A model generated the notes under the pieces. It did not search any database, was not told where the DNA came from, and worked only from the letters and a program-made list of their open reading frames with translations. From NCBI GenBank assembly GCA_949752795.1, contig OX457074.1, positions 32,473,980 to 32,537,979 of the forward strand: 64,000 bases of DNA. Reading direction: 5' to 3'. Positions 45,051-57,200 of this stretch are shown here, piece after piece. Source of the DNA: Hyperoodon ampullatus. Taxonomy: Eukaryota > Chordata > Mammalia > Artiodactyla > Ziphiidae. The position numbers and the translations under genes are program-made. The number at the start of each line of letters is the position of its first letter. Within the stretch, counting starts at the first letter, position 1.

Positions 45051-45235
45051 TCAGTCGCTGTCGGACAGCGTCTCATACTGCGCGGAGAGCAGCGGGGCTG
45101 GCTCCCGATCCCATATCCTGCTCGGCTGGTGAGGGGTGGCGGGGCTGGCAGAGGTGGGTGCACAGGCGACGGGCGCAGGGGGTGTGCTGCTGAGCATCCG
45201 CATGGTCAGGGGGTTGTAGGGGAACTGCGTGGAGC
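45051..45235 (-). CDS. NCOR1: NCOR1 terminal coding exon and stop
   Basis: 185 nt encoding STQFPYNPLTMRMLSSTPPA to QYETLSDSD, then TGA at 45053-45051. The acceptor is CTTCTCCCGCAG. Human ends with one further Asp. Confidence 0.96.
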
Positions 45236-48200
45236 CTGCGGGAGAAGGAGGGTTAGGTTATACGCGTTCCGCTTCTGTTCTGGACAGTGGAACCCCCTAA
45301 TGAGGCTGTAATGGAAGCGGTGTTCGAAGCAGCGCTAACCAAGGCACTGATGTCGGCTGCTTTCAGACTCTCAGCAGCTCCTCACCTGTCGAGGAAGGCC
45401 TGTCCTCCCAGGCCCAGCCTGGCGTCTGCCTGTGGTAATCCCCTTCTGAGTGCACAGAGGAGGCTGAGGAGGGCCGTTCAGCTCCCAAGTAGCCTTGCCC
45501 CGGGATAGGAGATTTCGATTTCCTGCTGTTTGACTTGCTGATCAGCTTTGGTTTGCAAACTCCTCCTAAAAGTGAAATAAATTATTACTGCTGATATTTA
45601 GTAATTATGTTCTCAACTTTAAAATCTACCAAAATGCTGATGATTATCTAATGCTAAGTGAAGGAAGCAAAATGGTAGCATGAAGAATCCAAATCCTAGC
45701 GCCTAATGAAGTAAAAAAGTAATAATTAAAAGAAAGCCAGAATTTACTTAGAGCAGCTAAAGTCAAAAAGGGGTACGTCCTCATGCCATAAACTCAGAAA
45801 CGTAATCAAGGAACTAGCATTTCTGGAACATCATTTCTTTCTTGGCCTTGGAGCACAGAAACTGCTTAAGGAAATGAAAGCTGGCTGACAGAGATCTTAA
45901 ATCCTCACTTTCTCCTGCCCCACCAGTTTACAGAGGAGGAATAAAACTGTAGAACAGAAGCCCCTTCAGGGCACTACTGGACCTCAGCAGAGCTTGACAA
46001 GTCAAGGTGGCCCTTTCTGCTTCTCCAGGCTGTACAGCTGATGAACTCAGCAGAAGTTCACAGGAGTGGGAAGCCCCAAGTGGGCTCTAGAACAAAATGT
46101 TAAAAAGATCTCAGAAGAGAACAGAGTCCAGGTCACCAGCAAATGTTTTCCTCAGCCCTAGCAGAACAGCCTCACCCTGCCCCCAGTCCTTCGAGGTACA
46201 GAAAAAAGGAACAGAAAGCAACTTTGACCCCTCCAACTATCTGGAAAAAGAAGAAATGCAAATCCTTGATGATAAGGAAAAGAATATAATAAAGAAATGG
46301 GCGGGGGCAGGGAAGGTGATTCAAACACTAGAGAAAACTTCGGAATACATGAGGCCAGTTTAAGAAAGAAGCTCAAAGAATAGATAACCAAAATGAAAGG
46401 GGCGAAAGGGCTTAGGAAACAAAAGAACAGCAAGGGTCAGAATTGACACGAGGGAAAGGGAATTATTAGTGCAAAGGAAAAATTTGAGAGACAGTAAAAG
46501 CAACAGAAAAAGATCAAGATGACTAAAATAATTAGAAGGTTAACAGATACAGAGGACAAAGACTATCCAGCAAAAAGGTAACTCTTCCTGAAATGGAGGG
46601 CCCCAAAAAGAAAGAAAATAACTAAGAGGAACATTTGATAGAACATTTCCCTGAATGCAGAAATCAACCTGAAGGGGCAAACACCCTCCTGTGATCAACA
46701 GGATGAGGAACACTAACACACTCATGATAAATTTATTGAAATCGAGGTAAAAAAAGGATTCTTTGGGCAGAGAGTCACCACCAAAAAAAGGGGGGGAGAC
46801 ATCTGGTCTTATTTTTTATACAACAATGAATGCCAGAAAAAAGCCTAACAGTGTCTACGGGATGTTTTGAGAAAAGTACATGCTGAATATCATAACCTGC
46901 CAAGCCGCCGTCTCAAACATAAAGGCAGCAAGAAGACACTGTCGAGCATGCACCTCAGGATACAGCAGCCTTTTGGAGAAAACGGTGTGAAAACCTTACC
47001 AGAAACACCATAATAGAAAGATTATGTAACCAGGATAACTGTATTTGTGTAAGTCACCAATACTACAACCTTAAAACACACTTAAAATCAATAAAAATCG
47101 GAAGATTAGAGCAGAGGTGGGAGACAGTGGCTCATCTTTTAGAGCAGGAAATAAATTCATACTGTCCTAAAATTAACATATATGTGTAAAAATAAATAAC
47201 TGACCCCCCTCATCTCTTTATCTTTTTCTTAACCTTAGTGAGATCGTTTGTTTGACCATAACAGGAAAATAAACTAAACTTAAAATGTTACTGACCTTCA
47301 GGTAGTTTTTAAGGTATAAAAGATATTCTCAAAAGATTAAGAAAAAAGGTTATATATACATATATAAAGAGTAGAGTCCTGGTTTTTGTGTGCTTGCTTT
47401 TAATAGGATGCATAAAATTATCTCATTCCAATAAGCTGTCCTTTTATATAAACAACACTAGCTTTCTAGACGATGTGATCTGCTTTTTTTCCCTTACTCT
47501 ATTCTGTGGCTTAAAATTCTTTTATACTGAGCCTGTCATTTTTATTACAATCGTAAGTTACTTTGATTCAAAAGCAGAATATGAAATTGCACTTGTATTA
47601 CAATTACAATGTACGTGTACAGATAAGGACTAGATGCAAGCAAAAATAAACACTGATATGCTGGAGGGTGACTTTCTGGGTGAAAATTTTCATCCTTTTA
47701 AATTTCATATTACTAACATGTCTGAGCAGGTTAAAAAAAAGACTTGGTTTAAGTAACTGAAACCTTCCGAGGTGACTCTGAGCACATAAATGAAATCTCT
47801 TAGTGTCCGTTAGAACTTGGGGTATAAATTGGCTTTTTTTGGGGAAAGGCGGCAGAAGAGCACGGAAATGAGCCCTTTACCTGAATGAGGTGACGGGTCC
47901 CCTTCCTCTCTCCGGGCCTCACCGCTGGTCACCACTGAGGTGCCAGCACCACCAGGCACCCCCCCCAGGGGCTGGGGCATGGCGACCCCGTGGTCCTCCA
48001 CTTTGTCTTCAAAGCTCCCCATGAGCGCCTTCCGGATGATGTCCTCCAGCCCCAGGTTGCTGGCAGGGTCAGCAAAGGAATGACCTCGGGAGCTCACGGA
48101 GCCTGCAAAAGACAAGCACGACGCCTCTGCCTGATTCCAAGGGCAGGTTGGGAGACAGGAGCCCCCCCAGGACACGCAGCACCTGGCAAGGTGCCTACAA

Positions 48201-51200
48201 CACAGAGCCCACACGGAGGCCGGCTAAGTCCAGCAAGCGTAACTCACAGGCAATGTGTTTTTCTTTGTTAAATCAGGCACCCACTTGTGTGAGAGTTACT
48301 CGAGGATGGCTTTCTTCTCTTTTTAGCTCTTTAATAGTTTTGATTCTCTTTCTTCATTTATCTTTTTTTTTTTTTTTTTTTTTTTTTGCGGTACGTGGGC
48401 CTCTCACTGTTGTGGCCTCTCCCATTGCGGAGCACAGGCTCCAGATGCGCAGGCTCAGCGGCCATGGCTCGCAGGCCCAGCCACTCCGCGGCATGTGGGA
48501 TCTTCCCGGACCGGGGCACGAACCCGTGTCCCCTGCATTGGCAGGCGGACTGTGCCACCAGGGAAGCCCCTTCATTTATCTTTTCAACAAGTACTTACTG
48601 AATCTCAACTCATTATTTACCGCCACTGACTCCCTCCCTCCCTGACTAAATGATGAGCTTTCCTGGAGCAGTTTCCTGTATGCAGTCGGTATTCAATACC
48701 TATTTGCTGGACCGACTGCTACTGTACCAGTTTCCTATTGGCAAACAATGTCTTTTGAATCTTACCTGAGGTGGTGACTGCCGGCAGGTTAAAGATCTCA
48801 GTTCCTGGCTGAGCAGCTGCTGTATTTAAACATTCAAGTTAATTGAGATGTGATAATCACGTACATCGAAAGAGATAAAGTCTCAAAAAAAAAATCCTAC
48901 AATAAAATTAACCTTCTTATTTTCCATGATCTCAACTTTATTTTTCACCCATTAAGTGAAGATAAAGTGAAAGAAAATTTTTTTTTTTTAAAGAAATCAG
49001 AAAGTAAGAAATCAGAACAGGAGTACTATAATACAGCCCAGGAAGGAAAGGAACTTTTGCAGTGCTGGAGAAAACACACAGAGGGAAAAGCTGCCCTCAG
49101 AACAGGAACCCAGGCTCGCTGGGGAAGAGACGGTGGCTCTAAGAAGACCCTGCAAATATCCGAGTTTGAGATTAGATCCGGGGGAAAGGTGCCCTGTGAA
49201 CGGCATGAACACGACCACGTGTGTCCCTGCCGTGGTTACCTGGAAACTATTTTTTTGATCCCAGGATGAGATAAAAGATTCTGCCTGTTGGTTCTGTTCA
49301 TTCCTGCTAACTGTGCATTTTGTCATTTGCTCAGCTTGAATGACAACAGCTGGGACAACCTGGGAGCTACTTGTAAAGCACTGTGCCAGAAATAGAAGGA
49401 ATTTGGGAACATAAATGGTGTTTTCATCACGTCTTCCAACTCGATGCTGAGACTTTGAAAGAGAAAGAATGTAGGAAGTAAAGTGGGTGGCTATAAACAA
49501 GCGGTGTCCCAGAGAAGAATGTGCAGTTTCAGGCAAGACCCCAGAAGGGGGGCCCGTCCGTGCAGATGGGGAGCGCATGCAAGCCCAGACGCTGACTTCT
49601 GGGATCAGGGAAGACTGTCCGGGCGGGAGGAGGAAGCTCCAGGAAGACTGCACAGCAGGGACCACGCGGTACAGGCTCCTCACAGGTCAGGAAATGGTAG
49701 ATGAACTGAACTTGAAATAGCACAGGGTGGTAGGCCCAGCCTGGTAGTTACCACAAAACCTGGGGAATAGGACTCATTCATTTCACAAATATTTACTGAG
49801 CGGTTATTTGGCTGAATAATAAAATCACCTTCATATTGATCAAAAAATGGTCATATGAAGACAATTTCATACTGTTCAACCAACGATAACACTAAGGTAC
49901 TGGACTTAAGATGCACCCCTTCACCTGTGGAGCTCACAGGTCAGCGGGGTACTTTCTGAGGCCATCAGGTCAGAATCACCTGGGGAGCTTAGTAAAGTGC
50001 CGGTTTCTGAGGTTCCTGCAGCCCCATAGGCACGTGTTATTTAACAAGCCCTCCAGGTGACTGTGATGGGCAGTGAAGTTTGAGGGCCTCTGGTGTAAGA
50101 CAGATGGGCAGACTTACGAGAGGACATGGTAATTACTCAGAAATGAGGGAAAGGCAGACAGGCACTCAGGAGCTGCTGAGGCTGACGTGACAGTAGGAGG
50201 AAGCAGCATCGGGGTGAAGACCACGGACAGCGCCCGGGGAGAGCGATTTGTGGAGCCTCGTGAGGGAACCGTGGAGGAGGAGGGGGAGGACCAGAGGCCT
50301 CTGTGTGGAGGGCTAGCATGGGAAGTCATTTTAGACATTCAAAGAGCCAGTAAGACGTTCAGGAAGCAATGAGGGCAGCAAAGATGTGTAAGTAGAGCTT
50401 AGTAGAAAAAGCTGAACTCCAGATACAAGTTTGGGAGTTTTCAGCACATAGTGCAAACCGCCCGAGTGGATGAAATGACTCAGAGAATACAGTGCAAGAG
50501 GAGAAACTGGAAAACCAGCATCCAAGAGCCAGGTAAAGCAAGACCTAGCTTCTAAGGAGACATAAGAAATGGTCAAAGAAGTAGAGAAGAAAACAGGGGA
50601 AAGCAGTACCTGAAAGCCAAGAGAAGAAAGTATTTCTGGAAGAGGGAAGTGGGTCACTACTGTCAACAGCGGCAGAGAGATCAGATAAAGTAAGTTTCAA
50701 AGCATGAAGTTTTTTGCAGAGTAAAGGCACTGATGTCCTCGGTGGGAGCCCTGAGGTGAAGTGAAGCTGTCTTGGTTGCCCAGGGCTTGGATTTCTCAGT
50801 TCTACTTCCTGGTGAGAACCCAATGTGCCTGGAGTCCCACGAGCCCACTGGTTCCTTAGTACAACCCTTTAATTGTCCCTTTCCACAATCAGAAATCCCA
50901 AACTAAAGCAAATTTTGTTAGTACTTGCCTTACGACATTAATAAAATTTACCTTCTGTTAGATATTTGTATCAATATACATTTTCACAGAGTAGAGACCA
51001 CCTGTCATTCTCAAAGCACCCAACAGAGCACCCTGCTCGATAAATGATTATCGAATTAATGGATGACTGAGCTACTGCCTAAGGACAATGGAAAACATTA
51101 GAAGAGAGAAGAAAAATATAAAGTAGGCTTCTTCAATTCATACAGAGCATTTTCCTATCAAGAAGAATTTCTTCCTGAAGAAGAAGAAAGAAAGAATATC

Positions 51201-54200
51201 TGTAAGCCTAAGGGCAACTCTGGTCAGCCTTCTAAAGTATTTCTTTTAGACGATTTGTTGCCATTTAAAAAGTGAATCTAGTAATCAAGAGCTAGGATAG
51301 CTACACAAACAACAAGTGACACTGTGCTCTTTTTTTCTCTGGGACATTTGGCCTTTATTAATCATGAAGTGTCACAGATCCAAACACACCTCCACCTGGC
51401 AGTTTATAGCAGGTAGCCCAGAAATAAAGCAGATTGTAGGAGGCCTGGATTCTACAGGGCATCCCACACAGCTTCTGCATCACTGGATACATGTGAGGAA
51501 AGGACCACGAGTAAGCCTGGGTGATGGCACGAGTGCTGAAAACAGCGGGCATGTGCATATCCACCCTAAGGAAAGGCTTGGATGCCCCAGAGCTCTATCC
51601 CAGTGGACATTTACCAGCGGCCTGGGTGAGGATGCCGAGTGCAGAACTACTGGAAGCATGGGCTCTGGCGCTGGAATTCCTGAGTCTGAACCACAGCCCA
51701 AATCACTAGTTATGTAACTTGTAACAGTTAGGAAACCCCAGTCTCAGCTTCCTCATCTACAAAGCAGAGATGATTCCAGCACGTGGTGTGCAGGGTTTGT
51801 TATGAAGATTACAGGAGTCTACACATATTCCCGCTTAGAACGGATCCTGGAGCACAGCAGTGCTGCACGTGGAGCTGCAGCGGCTGCCGCTCCTGATGCT
51901 GGCACCGTCCTAGGTGGCGGGTCTAGCAGATTTGCACACCACCCACAAAGACACTGGCAGGGCAGAAAAGGAGCCAGCACAGAGGGCCTTGTCCCATGCT
52001 TGGTGGGAGGGACACAGAAGGACAGCAAGGGGAGGCTCAAGGGCAGCTCATCTCAGGAGGCTTTGTATCTGTACTGACATTAAGTGCATTGGAACTTAAC
52101 AGCACATAGGTTATCAAAAAACCCTAATACGACCCCAGACCCCCTTAAAAGATGAATGTGGTGTGGGTCCTACCACAGTACTCAGAACCTACTGAAAGGC
52201 TAAGCCGAATAAAGCGTTTTTCATGAAGAACACTTGGGATGGCAGGAATGCTCAGAACCAGGCCACCTGATGGACAACCACTGAATCTGGGGTGCGTGTA
52301 AAGAAAAGACTGGAAGGGCACGACCTGTCTGCAGACAGCTGAGACGGCCCGCATGGAGGAAACGCGGACCAGGGCAGCAAACGCTGGAGGGCTAATCCCA
52401 CCCCACATGAGAAACAAACGTCCTAGACCCGGCACTTGTTCCGAGAGAAAATGGAGGGCTGCGGAAGGAGGCAAGTGCTTGCTCCCTAACCGGAGATCCT
52501 CTCGTGCCCACAGACATTTGGGAAGGAGCTTCAGGATCTGCTGTGCTTGGACAGATGCCTGTAAGAGCCTTCGAACTCAAGGATTACACGAGAGGCAACA
52601 CTGGAGACACCATTATTACTGCATATTTTATTGGGGTTCATGAAGGAAATCCCACTTACCCATGTCAGAGTCACCTCCACCAGAGGAGTTCAACTTACGA
52701 AAGATCTCCTGCTTCTTTGACTTAACCATGGGTGAGGTGTTCTCCAGCTTGGTGAAGAAGGAAGGCAAGTAGCTCATACTCCCTGGTGATCGGGAATCAC
52801 TCCTGTTGGGGACAGTTAGCGTGTCACCGTCATGCGCTCCTGCCCCGCCCATCCCAGTACCAGGCCCCGAGTCCCTCCCCATCTGTGCTGACAGCCTAGG
52901 GACAGCGTGTGACCAAAAGCCAGTGAGGACATCACATCTGAGGACACAAGGATGACATCAGAAAACGAGGACTGGAATAGAGATAATCTAGAACCAAGAT
53001 TCTTAACAAAGAATGAATGGACCTTAATAGGAACACTGGTCACGACTCTGTCTGATCAACAGCACAGGCACTGAGATATTTAGGGTTACTATGTAAGCTG
53101 GGAACTATTTTACTAGCAGAATTACTTTGAAGTACAATAAAATTGTAACTACTAGCACACCTGCCTATAAAATAGCAAGCACTCACACCTAAGCAACAAT
53201 TAGACTTGAACAGAATAGCTACAATGTAGAAAAAAGTTACCTATTTGACTGTTTTCAAGCCTGCGACCAGTTGAGCTGAGTTTCACATAAAGACTTCCTT
53301 TCATATTTCATTGGCAGCTTCCTATACTAACACATTTAGAAAAACAAGTTTCCTCCACCAGCGCAGGACTACCCAGGATCTAACTAGTGCCAGAGACGGT
53401 AACAGAGAACATATGGAAAGGTGCTGATGATTTAATCTGGTCCATCACTCAAACATGAGAACACCTACTGTATCCAAGAAAGACAAAGAAAAATGACTAA
53501 GACCTGGTCTCTGTCCTCAGAAAACTCACAAGCTTAGGGGAAACACGTAAACGTATAATTAAATTTAACATCATTCCCTTTCCAAAAATGGATTTTGTCC
53601 TCATTTCCTTGAAAGGTACCAACCTCTATTTGGTTGCCTATTAATATATACAATAAGTAAATAACTATGACACATTGTTAAGAAATGCACTAACGGTTTG
53701 GAGTGAGACAGACCTTGGTCTAAAGCTGGACTCCCTCTCACTTTATTTGATCACCAGCAAATCAAAGCATCAGGGGAGGGGGTTCCACACCAAGAAAACA
53801 GCACGAGTTCAGATGAGGGAACTCAGGGCACAGGGAGGGAAGCGTGAGGGTGGAGCGGCAGCAAGTGGGGTGAGGAGCATGCACCTGGCCACAGAGAAAT
53901 TCAGTGCCACGCTCGTGACCAAGTAAGTGCTCGAGTCCACTTGAGTTCTAGACAGATTGCTGGTGGAAGTGGACCAGGCAGGGGCCAAGTCAAAGGCGTC
54001 TAAACCAAATGGGAATAAGAATCTAATAATTCCTAGGGTTGGGTTAGGGTCAGAAACTGCGAAGAGAACACACGGTAAACAGCCCAGCCCAGGGGCTCAC
54101 TGTGACCCCCTTCCACTCACAGCCCAGACGCCGGGTGCCTGGCAAGCACTCAAGCGGAGTTCAGCGGCCACACAGAAATCTTTTAAAAATAAGATCTAGG

Positions 54201-57200
54201 ATGACTTAACTTCAAGAAGAGTAATGAACAATTATGTTCTATGACCTATTTAAATATTACAATTTTTTCATTAAAATCCAATGGCATTAGGTCACTAGGA
54301 AAACAGAAACAAAACGATCCTCCTGACACATGACCCGGAAGAGGAAAAACGCACTGACTTCAGGAAAACGAAAGGCACGCAGTGCGCGCACAGGCACCTC
54401 TGCTCCGCGGGCTCGGCTCCACGCTGGGCCAGGAGCAGCACGCTGTCCTGTTTCTCGTGCACGACCGGAACCTGGGGTGGGGAGATGGGCTCGTAGGGCT
54501 CGCTAGAGACGTGACTCCTCTCTGGGGACTTTCCAGGCCTGATACTGGAACATACAAAACATTAGACAGTCTTCCCAGGGCTCACCTGCGGCTTACCCTG
54601 AACAGGAACTGGTTACCTCATTACTTCAGTCATTTCAAGGACCAAGAGTTGGCAATACGTATCAGAAAAAAAGTGGCCTCATATACTCACTCTGTACCTA
54701 GTTATTCTGAAAAAGTCTGTTACTGTTGCTTCATCCAGGCACACGGAGTCACATGACAGACGGTGCCGGGGACAGGCCGCAGCCCGGGCTCTGTGGGGAG
54801 GTCACTGCCCAGCACCGGACCCCTCGTGCCCCTGGCCAGCTACTCCACTGAGCCCTCCAGGGTCTTGTTGCTGATTTCGAGCCAGGACCTACCAGGTTAC
54901 TTCCCCATTAAGTTAAAAGACAAAGGACTTGAGCGCCACACTGACACCTACAATTTAATGTTCTTCCTCTGGACACCATGTTGTAAGGATGGTGTGAGAT
55001 AAACACTGTTAGGGCCCAAAAGAGTTTTTGGTTTAGAAACTGTACATATTAAAAGCCATCTGTGACCTTTAATAGCTGCTTTTATTACTATTATAGATAA
55101 GTATAATTATATATATGTATTATTTGTCATTTCTTTCCCCAATCTCACCCCATCCAATTCTTAGAGGTGGCCATTTTTGACCATTTTTCTTTTAGTTCTT
55201 TGGTGGGCACCTCTAAATCATCTAAATAATCAATCTTATACCTTTCTTGATGTATCAGAACTTGAAACAGTATCTATCAGTTTCCTTCCATGAAAGATGA
55301 AGAGCTTGACTACCTTCTCTATGTTGTTGCCCATTTTATTTTAATCTGTAGTTTGTCTACTTTAACTGTATACGTAGCATACTCAGCCATTTTTATGTGA
55401 CTTACAGCATTTAAATTCTGTTCTAAAACTCTAGAAAAACTCCTCTGTGTTTTGCTCATTGACTGAAAAATCAGTTAATGGTGTTTTACAACACTATGGA
55501 TTTTGTAAACATTTTAAACTGTAAAACCAGCTAATCCGACTAAAACCAATGAAAGAAATGTAACATTCCTCATTCACATGTACAGGTGTAGGGCTTCCCT
55601 GGTGGCGCAGTGGTTGAGAGTCCGCCTGCCGATGTGGGGGACACGGGTTCATGCCCCGGTCCGGGAAGATCCCATATGCCGCGGAGCGGCTGGGCCCGTG
55701 GGCCATGGCCGCTGAGCCTGCGCGTCTGGAGCCCGTGCTCTGCAGCGGGAGAGGCCACAACAGTGAGAGGCCCGCGTACCGCAAAAAAAAAAAAAAAAAA
55801 AATGTACAGGTGTAGTGATGCAGAAATTACAAGTGAAAAGTCAAAAGGATTTTCTTTTCAAAAATGCCATCAACTGCTCAAAATCTATGTAGTACTTCGT
55901 ATCAAGAATGTACCATGAATGACTCTGCTATAGCTTTCTGTTATTTGATAACAAGTTCTCTTCTTTGGTTTTTTTGTCTTTGTTAAAAGAGAATGGGTTT
56001 TCATCTTATCCTTAAGATCATCCAGCTCCCTGAAATGATTATGTCATTTGAGATTTGTTTCAAAACAACCCGGTCTGAGGGTAGGGCAAGTGGGGATAAA
56101 ATGAAACAAACTGGTCCTATGCTGAGGATCTTGAAGGTGGGCGACGGATGCACGGTGGCATCTTACACTGTCCTCTCTACTTCTGTGTGTTCAAAAAGTC
56201 CCACAATAAAGTTGTTTTTTCCCAAATGAGCACATTCAGCTTCTTAAATAAGTTATTCTTCCTCCCTATGTTCTCTGCTAACTTGAGGGGTCGGAAGGCA
56301 GACTGGAGAACCACCTCTGCTGCAAACTGAATTGTGGCTTCTGCTGCTCTGGGTCATCTACCCCTCTGTGTGTCTTCCAGATCTTTGCAGAATCTTTGAC
56401 CTGCTGACACCCCAGTCTTGTTCTCAGTATTTTTATGAACTTCATGAACGTTCATGCTGCTCTACATCAACTCACATGCCCCAACACTTAGTCTACTACC
56501 TTGAACGAACAGCCCTGCGTCCATTTTTTAAACTTCCAAATGCAGAGCACTGGGGGAGAAGACATGCTCTTCACCAAGTAGCCCTGCATATAAACGCATT
56601 TCCTCTCGTGGTGCCTCTCTTGGCCTCACTTTCATTATTTAATGTCAGCTTCCTAAACATCTGAACATTCTTAGGATTCTGAAGAACCAGGCAAAGTGTC
56701 CCGACATTACCACCAAACCACACATTCTTCCTGTCTTTGCAAACCCACAGAGTAGAGCAATCAACTTGTGAATACATAATAAAAAGGTATAGGACCAAAC
56801 TGCCCAGTAGACATCCCAAGAATAATATACAGAGGAAAAACCCTCATTTACACTTTCCAGGGAACGAACGTAAAATAACTTTAGGTATAAGAAATGAATC
56901 TCCTAACTTGGAGATACAAACTGTTTTACTGTTGGGAAATTTACATATGGCTTAAAATAAAGACCATACCTTCCCCTGGATTTGTCCACAAGATTTTCTG
57001 GAGAGACCCTTGAACCTGGTCTTTGATGGTGAAGAGACTGAGACTGGGATTCTGGGCTGTAACGGTTTGATGTTTTAGTCCTCACGGGTGTAGACACCAA
57101 AGCAGACGGTGAATTTTGGAATGTAGAAGTAGGAGGCTGCTGGGGAGGCTGTGAGGGAACTTGATTTCTAGCAAAATCTTGCGTGATAATTTGCTGTGCG

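Larger units (their letters stand above)
48820..52659 (-). other. NCOR1: NCOR1 intron, 3.8 kb
   Basis: Contains a MER5A-like DNA transposon (49955-50098) and a MIR (51655-51870). The long open frame at 49012-49683 on the minus strand resembles no protein I know. The purine-rich part at 50160-50790 looks like an old dispersed repeat. Confidence 0.7.

Noticed and set aside
49012..49683. 223-residue minus-strand frame in an NCOR1 intron
   Set aside because: No consensus splice sites in a fitting phase and no similarity I know. NCOR1 splices cleanly across it.
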